A stretch of DNA of 64,000 nucleotides from Dromaius novaehollandiae (taxonomy: Eukaryota; Chordata; Aves; Casuariiformes; Dromaiidae). Shown here piece by piece: positions 10,871-24,900 of this stretch; the stretch's first letter is position 1; each line of letters starts with the position of its first letter. The stretch is taken from the NCBI RefSeq assembly GCF_036370855.1, contig NC_088099.1, positions 21,481,501-21,545,500 of the forward strand, in the 5' to 3' direction. The notes below the pieces were generated by a model. It saw only the letters and a list, made by a program, of their open reading frames with translations. It did not search any database and was not told where the DNA came from. A program made the position numbers and the translations under genes.

Positions 10871-13567
10871 TGTTGGAGTACCAGCTATTTATATGAACTA
10901 TGAAAAAGAAATGGCTTTTGTATTTAGTATAGATATTTACACAAAGAAAAGATATCAGAAAATCTGTGACTTGACAGGATTCCTGGCAAAGATATGACAA
11001 GGTCTTGTTGCTGGAATTTTGATCAATTTGGATTTAAATAATCTGTAGCTTCTTAAACATAGTAACGTGCAGTTTACCTGGGGACATGGTAAGTTCCTTT
11101 TTTCTTAGGATTAGATATCATTATGACACTCACAGGAGAAGATCTTCACTGTGTATGTCCATGTCAGGCTGGATGATTACATTGTTGTCTTTTGTTTTAG
11201 ATTCAGAATATTCCTATCTTTCATTTTTGTAGACCTGTCCTGAAGAGGATCTCTTATAAGATAAATTGTACTTGCACCTCTCTGCTAAGATTCTGTCCAT
11301 GCTGAAATCTAATCTTCAGAGCTCTGGTTTTCACTTTCTGTTTCTTTCATGGTGCAGAATAGCCTTTTCTCCCATTAGAGGTACTCTTTCACTGTTGTTG
11401 TTGTTGCGTTCCTCAGTGTTTCAGAGATTGGCTGTATCTAGAGGTGACATGGCCTTGATCGGTGCTTTTAGATACTACAAAGATGGCAGTCTTAGATGTA
11501 GTCCTGTTGTGTCTTCCTCAGCTCAGCATCAGGCTAATCAGCTGTGGGGCCTGGAGATATTTTCTCTCATGCATTTTGAAAGGACTTGAGGCATTTTCGC
11601 TTTTTATGCGGAACGGTCGTAGCTTCTCGTTCTGTGCCAAACTGCTTAACATCCTTAGACTGATTTTTTTTTTGAACCTGGCACAAAGTTTTGAATTCAG
11701 TAGAAAGTGTTGGAGAACAACATGCAATGTCGTGCTATGCAGAGATACACAAGCAAGCTACAAAAAATGGATATTCATCTGCTTGAGCGAGAGATGCCCC
11801 TTGCTTGCTGGAAGCAATGGAGTTGCATCATCCTGGTATTTCATCCCATTTCTGTGACTATATTGTTGTTTTTTGGAGTCTGTCAGAGCTTTTTGGTATG
11901 TCTTCTCCACATCTTACTGTTGCTTGCAGCATACAGGAAGTCAGACTTGATGTTGTTTCTTCACTATCACTCTTTTGGGCTTAGGAAGAATTGTAATTTT
12001 TTTCCAAAAGCATTCCTAACAGTCTTCTCAGCTAGTCTTTAAACTGTCCCACCTGCTCTTCTTGTCAGTGTTTATGCTTTGCTTTCATTTATTTAAAAAC
12101 TTTGGTGACTGCAAGGCCAGAGAGAACTGGAGAAATATATGCTATAATGTTCCTCCTACATAGACTGTACTGGGTCTTTCAGCACATAAAATAATTGACT
12201 TTCTCTTTTCAAGTTCTGCTGACTGTGTAAGAGTTAAGGAAAGTATAATGCAACATGAAGGGCTTGCACAAAGACTAACAGTGTGTGTGATGTCCAAGAA
12301 TTACAGTTTCTTAGGGCATCTTCAGTGAACCCAGCAAACCTGAGAGAACTGTAGAGTCTGAAAATGAACAAAAGTTAAGAAACTGCTGATCAAAGTGAAT
12401 ACTATGCTCAGCCTCATTACTGTGGTTGGTAAGCATATATTTTTGTCCTCAGATCAGTTTTTCTTTTGACTTTCTGATTCATGTTTAACATATTCACAGA
12501 CACTGTAAATATTCTGACCACTGTAACAGCAGCTGAGCTGAAATGTGTTTATGTTTTGTGTTGTAAATGGGAAAGTTGTTATTTTTTATTAAGCAGTATA
12601 CATGGAGAGTTCCAAAGGATGCATATTGATTATAAATTTGACTAAATTAATAAAGCAAAGAAATTGCAAAAAAATGCAAAGAATAGAGAGATTCAAATCA
12701 GCTTGAGTTTTCTATGATGTGTTGTTCTATAATTATCATATTATTTTATCTTTCCTATATATGCAAAGAAGGCCAAGAGAGCAGATTATTGTAAAATACT
12801 TCTCTCTTATAAATCACTGGTACCCCCTATTTTTTAAAACACCTTTTTAGTTTTTTCGCAGTTAGGTTTAGGTTATTTGAGCTATACATTTCCCTTAGCA
12901 AAGTCAGTGCATGAACAAACAGATACAGAAGCTAATACTATGATGTTTGAATGTGAGTTGACATGTGGTTACTTTATTAGAAAAAAAAGTAAAATGATAT
13001 GCAAGATGGACATTAGCTGCAGGGACCGGGAGAGTTAACACAACCCTTACAGGTGTAAACAGCTGTCATCATCTCTCTCTGGTATTAATATTCCTCTGTA
13101 GAAGCAGCAGTTTCAGTCCTGATGCCTACACTTAAAACACTCCCAATAAACTAGAGAAGCTTTGGGGAAATGTTGAAGGATTGATCTAAGGCAAGTTTTT
13201 TATTTCGTAGAGACTTGATCTTTTCATTTGTTAAATAAAATGCTGAAAATATAACTGGTTCATGATTTTGAAGGATCTTGTGAAGAAAGAGGATATTTGA
13301 TTGGAAGTGTTTTGAAGAAAATGTATGGAAGAAAAAAGTAACAAGCTCCTAGTGGCTGGAAGATGAATTTAAGTTAGAAATAAAGCATGTCTTCAAGACA
13401 GTATAATTAACCATGGGGATTGTCAAAAGTTCCTTTTTCCCACCCCCTAGATTTAAGTCATGCTTATATTTCTCTGAGCTAAAACTCATCCTTTATAGCA
13501 GTTTAGGTATCCATGGCAGGAGTACTGGTCAAAATGTTAGGGATCAGGTAGCTTCAGGAAGGTTTGC
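10871..13567. other. non-coding, no gene supported
   Basis: Overlapping frames at 11266-11589, 11462-11857, 11707-12042 (+) and 11518-11727 (-) are the longest here. They have no recognisable domain, no splice sites that would join them, and T-rich hydrophobic composition typical of chance frames. The 11200-12080 block is somewhat more GC-rich than its surroundings and could be an unrecognised old retrosequence. Nothing else is seen. Confidence 0.4.
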
Positions 13568-13888
13568 CTACACTTGCCAGGAGTTAGGAACGGCAAAGAA
13601 CAAAATCTGTAGAAGTGAAACACTTATTAATCCATGGCGGTCATTGTGTGTGGACAAGGCAGATGATCGAGAAGGATGCATTTCAGGCAGCGGTTTGACA
13701 GTCATTTTGATCTGATCTAAAATTATGTTGCTGTTGAAAGAGGTGCTCCCACTCTCTCCTGTGACTGTGCCAGACTTGTTCCCTCCATCTGTGCTGGAAG
13801 TAGCACTCATGATTTGTGTGGGAAACTGAACCTGGCTAGCCCTGTGTCTGCCAACTGCTAAGGCTAGCGCGAAGGGAAAGGAGTGCAT
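13568..13888 (-). other. minus-strand ORF of uncertain status
   Basis: A 106-codon open frame on the minus strand. From an internal Met at 13810 it reads MSATSSTDGGNKSGTVTGES and continues with IKMTVKPLPEMHP, a hydrophilic Ser/Thr-rich composition that looks more like protein than most chance frames nearby. No signal peptide, membrane segment or known domain is evident in the N-terminal part. No poly-A tract marks a processed retrocopy, and no convincing donor is seen inside it. I do not recognise the product. Frames of this length are expected a few times by chance in 64 kb, so it is listed only as a candidate. Confidence 0.2.
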
Positions 13889-13985
13889 GGCCCAAGAAGG
13901 GGAGGGGACAGAATTGCTCTTCTAAGTGACAAGAAGTTCTCAATCAGTTTCAGTCAGTTGTGAAACTTCACTCTAATATTTTTAA

Positions 13986-14015
13986 TATTTTAATAAGGAG
14001 CTCCTTATTAAAATA
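13986..14015. repeat. perfect 30-bp palindrome
   Basis: Two 15-nt arms (left arm TATTTTAATAAGGAG) meet with no spacer at 14000/14001 and are exactly reverse-complementary. The centre is GGAGCTCC, embedded in AT-rich arms. It could extrude as a cruciform. No flanking gene explains it as a terminator. Confidence 0.95.
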
Positions 14016-15808
14016 AGCTAAGAAGCTAATGGACATGGGTAGAAAAAGTACTTTCCATGCTGCTTAAAGTGATTTAAGAGCCTCCCCACAAAAGGTTCAT
14101 CTGATCTAATTAAATCAGTTTTTAATTCAGTTTAAACTGGTACAGTGGCTGTGTATATTGCAAAGGTATCAAAAAAGGTGAGGCTGAAGATGGTCCAGTC
14201 CCTTTTTGTAAGAAGCTGGGAGGGCTAAGTGGCTCAGACTAACAATTAAAAGTTTTCAGCTATTAATGCTCCTCCATCTTTACTGCTCATCCTTTATTCT
14301 GCTGTTGCGAGAAATTATTTTAGTACCTTGAGAATTTGGGTTCAAGCTGTGACAAAGGTAAGATGCATCACTGTGTGTAGACTTAATTCTGAATGAAAGA
14401 AGTGAGTCCTTTTACGTATGTTATTTAGCAAAATCTCATGAAATATAATCTGGGCCTTTTCTATTGTTCTGTACATAGGCTGTTTGAAAAATATGTTTCC
14501 TGCTTCATAGGGACTGTCTCCATCTATAGGTATGTCCAATGGAAGAACCCGTGAGAGCTTTGTAGTGACTGGGAATGAGTGGCCTTTCTCCTGCCTCTCT
14601 CGTTCATGTAGGCAAAAATCTGACCCCAGCGTGAAACTTGAGTTCTCCCATATATGCACTGAGAGCACCCGAAACTAACAGAGAGACTGTCCATTTTGGA
14701 CATTTCTGCAACTTCAAAGGGCTTTTTGGCTTTCAAACCACTGCTTTGTAGTGGTGATGATAAACACATCAGTGAAACCACTCCTTGTGGCTACAGGGAA
14801 TATAGAGCTGTACAGGTGTGTTAGACTGGAGTTCTTCAGGCAGTGGAGTCTGAGACATGCAAGAGTAGAGGTAGGGCACTTAGGAGAAAATTGTCCCCTG
14901 TAGCAACTTCACTAAGGATTTCTAAGTGCTTTAAAGATGTAAATAAGTTTACAGAACAATTCTCAATTATCTTCAGAAAAAAATATATAATCACACATGT
15001 TTACTGACTGCTCAAAGTCACAGAAGAAACCTCGTAACGTTAAGAGTATTCAAATATTGGCTTCATTGTGTTACATCCTTTAATTTGTGCCTTTATTCAG
15101 CTTGTCTTTACTATTGGAGTCTTTCATATTATTATCAGAAAACACTTCAGTTTTTCTAGCTGGCTTTTTAAAACTGCAGTTATAAGAAGGTAAAGTTTAG
15201 GTAAAAGTATCGCACTTTTTTTTCGTTTTCATGAATGGTGAAAATAAGAGAGAGAAAAGACAACAGAATAAAGATAAAATGTCTTTAAGGGGTAAAGATT
15301 GAAATTAAAAAAAAGATTGCCACAGACTGTATATATATTGTTCCTGCTTGGACATTTTTTATGTGCCAGTTATAGTAAAGAATGAAAATGCAAAGAATTT
15401 CATTGTTAAATTGGTCAGTTCAAACATGGTATATGAGATAATATAGGCACTGTATTAGGCTTCTTAAATGAAAGTTGTTATGCTGCAATTTCAGTGTGTT
15501 TCACCACTGAGAAAAACTGTCCCATTATAATCTGGTTTTATGTAGATAATGGATGAAATTCATTTTGCAGAGACTTCATAATTTTGTTTTGGTATATGAA
15601 TTACCACTTTGTATATGCCTTTTGGCATTTTCATGCAAATTACCTTTTCATCAAATGTGCTTTTTGTAGCATGAGCTCTGATTTTCAAAAGATTAGCGTT
15701 CAGAATAAATGGATGCATAAGTATTGAATTTGTGCAATTAAAATCTTCCCTATGAAGAGAGAGGAAGTGGTTTAAGAACGAGTGTACGGAGTTGCTTACT
15801 GTGCTTAA

Positions 15809-15830
15809 AACTGTTGCAATGACAACAGTT
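15809..15830. repeat. short inverted repeat
   Basis: Arms AACTGTTG (15809-15816) and CAACAGTT (15823-15830) flank a 6-nt loop. The arms also read as Myb-type AACNG motifs. A POU octamer ATGCAAAT lies 170 bp upstream at 15633-15640. No transcript evidence is visible. Confidence 0.7.
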
Positions 15831-16742
15831 GCTTGTGTTGACTCTCTGTTACCAATTTAATTGCTCATACTGATATAAATTTTCCCATAGAAAATATAAA
15901 GGCAACGGTTTTATAGAATCGGTGGCAAACACTGAGGCATCCGTTGCATTTTGTCTATAATGTGAAGCATTCTTTCTTAGTAGAAATAAAGTGTATTTCT
16001 CATGATAGTGGCTGGAATTTTATTTGTTCCTTGTGAACAGGAATCAGAAGTGGGCATCAGGCTTTTGTTTTCTGCACAGTCAGTAGATGCCTCAAATATC
16101 CCTGCTGGCTGGCACTATCACTGTTTACTATAACTGTTGCAAAATGCAAGTCATGTTTTTATTAAATCATGTATAATCTGTTAGTAGTTTAAATAAGTGG
16201 AATATGACTCTTATATTTTTAGAGAGGCTTAAACGAGATTCTGTTTCTATTCATGAAACAATTTCTGGATTGTTCAAAATTACAGGGAAAATTTCTGGTA
16301 AATATAAATTATAGACATCAATATTTTCCCTTCAAATTAGATAGGTAATTTACATTTATCATGTGCTATTGCATATGATTTTTGTGGTTTTGGTTATAGT
16401 GTTGAACACTCTTATGAGGAAGCTCATATGCGTGGACTATTTTGCCTGTACTGTCAAATCTTTATTGCTTTGCATGAAGGCAGGTCTTTACCTGCACAGA
16501 GCTCGTTGCAAAATTATAGCTGTAAAGACTACGTTAAAAAATCTGACAGGTATTAACCCAGATATCTTGTATATTTCCTATCAGAAAATCGTATTTTACC
16601 ACCTTCTAAGGATAAAACAAAGTAATAACATTCTGTCAATTACTCTAAAGATGCTTGAGCCGTGTTCTCTTCCTGCATACTTTTGATATGATCCTGGTTA
16701 AGGAGAAATCCCTGTAATTAAAGGTAATTTGATCTCTGCTGA

Positions 16743-16780
16743 TCTATCTGTCTGACTATCTGTCTATCTATCTATCTATA
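16743..16780. repeat. (TCTA)n/(TCTG)n microsatellite
   Basis: Imperfect tetranucleotide repeat of TCTA units with interspersed TCTG and GACTA variants. The last four units are uninterrupted. It is likely polymorphic in length. Confidence 0.85.
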
Positions 16781-18879
16781 AAAGAGTATATACTTATATT
16801 ACGTTCTACTGACAGTGGTCGAAATCCCTAGGGATGTTAAAATATTATGCAGAACTCCAAGCAGAATTAGAGCCATAAGTTCACTTTCCTCTTTATGAAA
16901 TATTTTTTGCAAAGAAAATATGGGAAAGTGAATGGAAATAGATCCAGATTGCTGGAATATATAAGGACCATGCCACAATAAGTAAAGTTCTCTTGTTCTT
17001 CCCCTAAGCAAAAACCTTTTAGTAATCAAAATGGGCAGAATGAGTTTTAATTTCTTTGCCTTAATATTCTGTCTAGCAGTGATATAGCCCCTGTCACATA
17101 GAAATCAATATTTATTAAATGATAAAATAAATATAAGCCTAATACATTAAGATTTTTTATTTATAGAGACAATTAGAGAAAAATGCACGTGCATGTTTAT
17201 GCTATTTACTGTGATGCGGGCATTATCATATGAAATTTTATGAGTTTTGATAGGCAAAAAGTTAAGAATTTAGATAACAGTGGTCCCTTGTCTTAAAATC
17301 CATGGTTTCCAGTTTGTTTTCTTTTAAATTTAACCTTAACTCTGGAATTGCCAGGTTTGCATTTTTGGATTTTTGGATAATTTTTGGATAATTAGAACTG
17401 GTTTTTTTGCCCAGTCTGCCTTACAAATGTGGCCTGATTGTGTTAGGCTTTTATCTTATTTGTCACTCACTTGTAATGATTTTTGAAACTCTTTCTTGAT
17501 TTTGGCCTAGCTGAACAGAATATTTAATAGTATAAAACAAACCTTACTCTATAACACAATAAAACAACCCTCACACAAATATTTCTTTAGTTATATTAAA
17601 TGCATGCTTCCTGCATCAGTTCATTTGTTGTGCCTGTTACCTGAACCCGAGTTTAAGGCAGTTTTTTTCTTCTATTACTCTTGGAGAGATTTTCAGAAAT
17701 TCTTTGTTTAACAGCACAGTGGAGGAAGAGCAACTACTTTGAATTGCTTTAAATGCACCTTAAATAACATGAAAATAAATGAAAGTATAATTTATACTTG
17801 CCTTTTCAACAGTGTTAGTATTAGATATGTTTTTCCAATCTTTTGAATTGTGGATGAAACAGAGCCCATCTTTTGAAGTATTTAGTGATTTTAATGACCT
17901 TTCAGTTGAGTTTGGCAATCTGTGGTCATTTATTCAGTATCATTTTGGCATCAGTTGGCATTTCTACAGAAAAGATTAAACTGTCATTACCAATAGGCTC
18001 TCTTCCCTTAGAGAAATGCCTAGAGGGGAAAGTAAATGTGCATAATAACTTAAAGAAATTGCAGTGATCAATACAGAGTTCTAATATCAGTTTGCAGCAG
18101 TGAATATTGTATGTGGTCAAATGTGTTTTTGTTGGAGAATGCTTGACACAGTTCCTATTACCAAGGGAAAGGACTTTTTGGACAATGCTTATTACTTATG
18201 TTTAACCAGTTCTGGGGAATATTAATAAAACTGCACCTTCTACTTGGGTGTTCTAAAACTGCTGACGTGATGGTTTCTGCAACTGAACAGCACTTTGGAG
18301 AACCACGCAGGGATCTAGCTTACAGATCTTTATTTTGAATTTAACTTGTGTGACATTTCCTGGTTTCACCTAGGACATAGGCTTTTATATATAGTTCATG
18401 GAAAAAAAAAAGTAATGTTACAGAGAATTATGAAGGAAGGAATTGGTTTCATATACCACTGCTTGTTTGGAAAAATTTTTCAAAAAATGGCACATAGTCA
18501 GCAGAGGGTGATGAGATTTATTCTGACTTTAGTGAGTTAAGAGTATCTTCTTTCTGCCTTATTGTTTCAAGGACACCAGCAAAACGCTGAGAAGGCACAG
18601 AGCTGATAAACATGGTGTTCTATCTTCTTTTTTTCTCTCTGTAGACTTTATAGGAGTTTAGAAAAGTAAAAGGAAAATAAGTGGGAGAAATTTCCTTCAA
18701 ATACAAATCAAAATTGGACAATAAATAAAAAATTGAAATTGTTAGATAGTGGGAGGCATACAGTTGGCCTGGGATATTTTGAATTCAGCAGCAACTTCAA
18801 ATGTCATGTGCTGTTGATCAGAAAGAATACACTAGGAAAGAGGAAGCACAGTCCTGTGCCCAAGGACTTGGATATGTTT

Positions 18880-18945
18880 GCTGGTCTTCCATGGACTTTT
18901 CTCTGACCTCAGGCAGGTCACTTATATTATTCCTAGATGAGGAAA
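18880..18945 (+). repeat. possible MIR-like fragment
   Basis: The segment contains TCTGACCTCAGGCAGGTCACTTATATTATTCCTAGATGAGG, which resembles the MIR core (GACCTTGGGCAAGTCACTTAACCTC) on the + strand. It is short and diverged. The call rests on remembered pattern only. Confidence 0.35.
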
Positions 18946-21900
18946 AAAACCCATCTGCCATTCACATCTAAGAAGAGTTGGCATCCTAGATGAGGAATAC
19001 CATTAAAATGCAAATGAATTATTATGCTTTCATGTTTGTTCTTAACAGAACCCAAATCGTGCAATATAATTACAAAGTACAGAAGATAAACAGCAGTGGA
19101 GTTCAGGATTTGATAAAGCCTCAACTTGTATTTAGAATATAAGCTGTTTAGGGGAGGGAATTCCGGCAAGATGTTCATACAGGGCCAAACACAGTGGAGA
19201 CCTAATTGCCAGTCAGGACCACTCAGCAAATGCCACAATACAATGTGAAAGCATAGCTTGCAGTTCAGCCAGATAGTAGGATATCAATTAAGAATACAAA
19301 CATAATAAAGAGAAGTGAGAGGTCAGAGTAGGAAAAATAACCACCTCCAGAGGCATTTTGATGATCTAGTGACATTGAGACATGCTCGATTCATAGCTCT
19401 TAGACTTGAAATTTTTCATAGAAGTGGATTGGTAACAGAAAAAGGGGAGTAGTTAATGAAAGAGTCAACTTCAAGTAAGGAGGAAGAAAGAGCTGGAGGA
19501 AGAGAAAAGCTACTGGGTTAGAATTAGATTAATGCGACTATGGTCTCTTCCTGTCCTGATGCTGCATTTGTGTATTTTAATAGTATGTACCCAAGAAGCA
19601 CTAAATGTCACCAGAAATACAATCTTCATTTTCTTTATTTAAATTGAGAGCAGGCATGTTGTTAACAAGAGGAATTACCTTCTGTTTTTTTGATAAATGA
19701 AATTCCCCTAAATCACAGCTTCAATCTCTGTTATTATTTTTTAATATACCTAGTAATTACAGGATTTACTTTTACACTCTAAAATTTCATGTAATTTACT
19801 AAAAGACCTTGAATGAAGTCATAGCACTTGCCAAGATTCTCTCTTCATTGGAAATAATGGTGAGCAGCCAAACCAATGAAGGTTACTGTGGTTCTGTACC
19901 ATTTCCGTGTTAAAAGTTATCAATAGTTTGTAATTTTATTCATTCCAGTTTTGCTACAGCTATCTATTTCCATTGCTGGAAACTCTCCCTTCCTTCATTA
20001 TGTGGAGAGTTTCTGCACCATGCACAGTAGATTTTCAACTCTACTTAACAGATTGTTCAAAGGTGAATTCTGAGCTACGGAGTTTTACTATTAGACCTTA
20101 TACAGTTTTCTGTTACATTGGTTGTCCAATACTTCCTGTTCTAAATGTTTCTTTTGTCTAACTTTGATACTTGGAGCTGAAAACTTCCATGGCAGTTTCT
20201 TCCCGGAACAGCTCTTCCAAAGCCTAAGGAAAATATATATTATTTCATGTTTTAAAAATGTCTCTCATTTTTTTCTTTGAATAACTTCAGTTATTTCTAC
20301 TGCATTTGTTATTTTTGCTGAAAAGAATTGAAATGAGCCAGAAGAGGAAGGGTGTTTATATGACAGATGAGTCCTTCCCTGTTGATCTCTGTCTAATTAG
20401 CTTTGGGAAAATAGCATACCTCGAATTTAGTATCTGACAACTGCTCCTGATTGCCTCTGCATTTACTGCTGAATGTTGGACTGTAACATTTTGGTCCATG
20501 CTGGAATACCTGAAATATGAATAGGGAAGTTCTCCTTTCTGGAGTATTTACTACACTTGGAAATGGACTGGTAGGGAAAGGCTGATCAGACACTTCTACA
20601 AAGATGAGGAGATACAAATGGTGATGGATTTAAGTTGGGGTGATGACCTGTGAGAAGGATGTGCCTGACAGCTGAAGGCAATTACCGTGTCAGCTGTACA
20701 AACCTAACCCACATAGCTCCAACCCTGGAGCTGGGATGAAGAGCCAAGGCAGGGGAAAGTGAGAGCTGGGGCAAGACCAGCTAGTAGGACAGGAGGTGCA
20801 AGGGATCAAGTTTAGGAGAGAAGCTAAGAAGCATGGGAGGGAAATGGACACCAAGGCTATTCCCTTTGACCAAATATCTACAAGTAGGTTTTTCAGAGAA
20901 TGAGTGTTTGTTCTTTGTCAGCTCAACTGGCAGAGGTCTGTATGATAGGTTTAAATGCTGCAGCCCTGGGTCCTGCTTTTTTCAGTTTTTTTAGAAAATA
21001 AACTAGAAAATTACACACAAGAGACTAAGAAAAGTTACTGTGGATGCAGTGTCAAACACCCAAAGGTTAAGAAGTGATAAATTTCAGTTTGTCTTGGCAG
21101 TCTGAGTAAACATTCTTTCCATATGTATTACGATATAATACTTAATTACATAGAAGAATATTTTTGTGTATAATATTTTAATGCTTTTAATATCCTACCT
21201 GCTGTACCTCATTGTACCTGCTGTCATCTCATTGTGAAACACTTGTCTTTTCACCCTATGATTATATATCCAAATCTGACCTTCTGTTAAAAATCTCAAA
21301 CATGATGTTCGTTCCAGCTCCTGACACATCTTGGCTTATCTTGATGCATCAGGCTTATCTGTTATGAACTTCCTGCTCTTGGCCCTGTGACTCCTACCTG
21401 GCAGCCTTTCTTTCTTGGTTTTTATTATTGATTTTGTGTCATTTCATACATACTGATTTAAATGTTGACCTAGACCTTTTAAAGTTCTTTATAATGTGAA
21501 AATTTGCTGCAGAATGTTTTCTTTTCACGCTGCTTTTGTGAAGTATTTTGTAACTGTATGAAGTTTTTTAGGAACTAGAGCTCTCATTGGTGGACTGACA
21601 ATGCAAAGCTGACATCTTGAGACTGAGCACATCTGCTTTTTTGTTCACTGCTTTAGATATTTCTTGATGGTTTCAGCTCTGCTGTATGAGGAAGAAAGAT
21701 ATGATCTCAGCTGAGCTCTGTATAGTATATATTTCATCATATAGTGTGCTTTGGTCATGGTCATATATGCTTTGTAGGAATAGCTGTCCTATTGCATCCT
21801 GGCATCTGCTTGCTAGTAATGTTCTGCAAAAGATGATCACCCAGAAAACAGTTAGTGGGATGAAACTACCCTGGCTAACTTTGCACTGGAGCATATTTGA

Positions 21901-24900
21901 TATATAAAGAAATTTTAGAGATTGTACTTGTCAAACTCTGATGTGCCTACAGAGCATGCTCCAGCTCAGATGTAAGGAGATCTATACATTTGAAATCTGT
22001 GGAAGAAAGATAGCAATGGGAGAGCAGTGGGGGTGAGGCAGGAACAGACAAGAGGTTACCCTGGGAGGCACTGGAAAACTAGTCTGCAGTTTTCACTGTG
22101 GCTGTCTTCACATTAGTTTTGTGAGAGCTGACCTTTCTTCCCCTTCGCCCTGGTCAGCTCCTTGTCATATAAACTGTGCATTTGTGCCCTGTGGTAGTGT
22201 GGAGAGCGTTAGTGCAGACAGCATGCTTGTGATATTACCAATGGGATGTGTTAGACCTGCTCTGATTTTCAAAATATGATTGGTTATGCAATATCTTTTC
22301 TGTGTAGGTGGTCTCACCAAAATTACCTCTGAATTGCTGTTTGGAGTTGTAGAAATACTTTCTGAGAATGGGCTAGTATGACATAGCCCATGAGTTACGC
22401 TCAGACTAAAGGAATTTGAGAAAGTGAAACATGAGGTTAGTGATTCTCGAGGTTCTTTCAGTCTGGCCAGGAGAAACTTAGCTTTGTTGAGGGCATCCAG
22501 TGGTTGGATGCAGGATGAGAAGCATGAAGCAAAGTAAGTGTAGCAGTCACTCAAGCATTTTGATTTGCATCATTCTGTGGAAAGTTGAATATGTGGCAGT
22601 CGTCTTCAATAAAACATATCTGCACGTATGATTTCAATAAAATACATTTTTAAATACACCTCCAGTACAACAACATGTCATTGAAAGTATCAAACGGTGC
22701 AATGTTTTCACACATTCCTCTTCTGAAATCTAAAGCTGAATTTATGCTCTGTGCTGCAAGCTTTTCATTCTATTTGTGTCTTCCATAAACCTGAAATGAT
22801 GGTGGTAACTTTGTGCAGCCAAGCACTACAAGTGAATGGAGGAAAGTATGAGAAGCCACAGTGGTAGGGAGGAAATCATGTGGCTACTGCTATCTCTAGG
22901 AAAAATAAACATCCCTTTTGCCACTTCCCCACAAAAATGTTTTTGTATCTGGAAAAAATAAGATGTGAATGTGGGTAGAATACTGAAATGTCTATACACA
23001 AGACATTATCACAAGTAAATATTACATTTAACAAACTATTTCACCTGAGAGGAAAAATATGTCATTACAGATGAATTTGGGAATTAAATCAAATCCATAG
23101 AAGGGCATATAACAATATGCTTGAAAATTAAATTTCAGTTAAATTTCTCATGGTACTGTGCATAGTCTAAAAAATATTGCAAGTTACTTGCGGAGGTAAA
23201 AGAAAAAAGAATACACATACTCATTAAAACAAAAAAAATATAAACAGTGTATGGCAGAGCTCTAGACTGTCACGCATTATGAAATATTTTCTTTTCTAGG
23301 TTTCTGTGGCTGTGCATTTTTTTTTTCATTTTTATGTAATATTTTGATTGCCAGCCACAATGGTTTGGGTGCTCAACCATGGTATTCTGTATTTTTCCAA
23401 GGGTTGGTGGCTGATTCCATCAATATCTGAGAACACAGTTGTAGGTGCAGAGAGGCAGTGCTTTCAAAATCACAAGCTGGGATGTAAAGCTGGGACATGG
23501 AAGCATGTTTTTTAAGCTTACCATTTGACATAGTTATTCCTAAGACAAAGATGCACTTTAACAATGTGTATTTTTGTCGCTGTTGCCAGCTTCTGATTCA
23601 GCAATGACACAAGTAGTCTCTCCAAGTGGAGGATTTTTTGCAATAGCATAGTGTTCTGAATCAATTTTTGATGAAAGACTGAGCTGGAGCCATTAATATT
23701 CACTCAGAAGAAAAGAAGAGCTGTACTAATGTCAACTCTCACTCTATTTTTCTCTTTATCCAAACACTGTTCATCATTCTGAACACTCATCCCACCAAAG
23801 TGTTCAGGGTAAATGCAGAACAAATTCTTCATGCTGATATGCTTTGAACAAACACTTCCTAGTTTTTAAAAAGGCAAAGCCTTTTTTGATTTATTAAATG
23901 AAAGACCAGGACATCTAGGTGTCCTGGAAGGAGGTGACAGGAAACTGAGCTACCATGTGGAAAAACACAGGGTTGCCCAGTTAAAACCAGGCTATACACT
24001 CGCTTTAGTTCTTCAAACTAGGGACATAGAGGAGGATATTTCTACACCTTATATTGGTTTTCTGACCTATCTAGTTGCTTTATGAATCTTAAATATTGGC
24101 AGATAGAATATTTGACATAATTTGACTTAAAACCTATTCTCTTTCATAACAAGCAAAGACCTGAGAAACTTTAGTCTTATTTCTCTGTAGATTTGAATCA
24201 AGACAAATAACGTATATTTCGGTGTATAACAGGTGACAGAAGAACACAATGGTCAATTCTAAATTATTTTTTTCTGCATGGATAGAATATATAAGAATAG
24301 ACTTTTTCCATATCAGTGAGTACATTTACTGCTTTTGTCAGGTTATATTGTGTAATTCAGAGTGGAATAGCCTAAACCTGGTAAAAGAAGGAAATCCGGG
24401 TATTAGTTGTAAACGGAGATTTACTTAATGATATGATCTTCTTTTTATGTCTAACTGCTTTAAAATTTTAGATGATTCTAGCCTTATTCGCAAGCTCTGC
24501 CCAGATCAAAAACAATTAAAACTTTTTTTGAATTTGGAATACATGTATTGATTACACTGGTAGAACAAATCAGCTGCTGTGTCTATCTTTATGGTTTTCC
24601 TGATTCCATCGTAAGTTCTTAAATTATCCTTATAGTGATTTCAGCAATTTCTTGTCTCAGTGTCTTAGGTAAATTAAAAAAAATCCTATTAAACAGCGTT
24701 TTTGAAGGCTTGCGTTCTTTAGGTTATGATGATCTGAGTGTGATTTGTCTTGAAGTTCACATGAACTTAATCTGATAATTATGGGAATTGTTTTTCATGG
24801 ATAAAATTGAAGATTATTTTGTCTGGAAGTACTGAAAGCTGTAATCTTCAGGATGCTCTGTAAAAGAGGTCAGGTAACATTAAACTACTTCCATCAAATT

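Noticed and set aside
11462..11857. 131-codon + strand frame, with overlapping frames at 11266-11589 and 11707-12042
   Set aside because: No domain, hydrophobic T-rich composition and no splice or promoter context. In 64 kb read in six frames, a few frames over 120 codons are expected by chance.
22165..22554. 129-codon minus-strand frame
   Set aside because: No recognisable family, no splice support and no regulatory context. Its length is within chance expectation.
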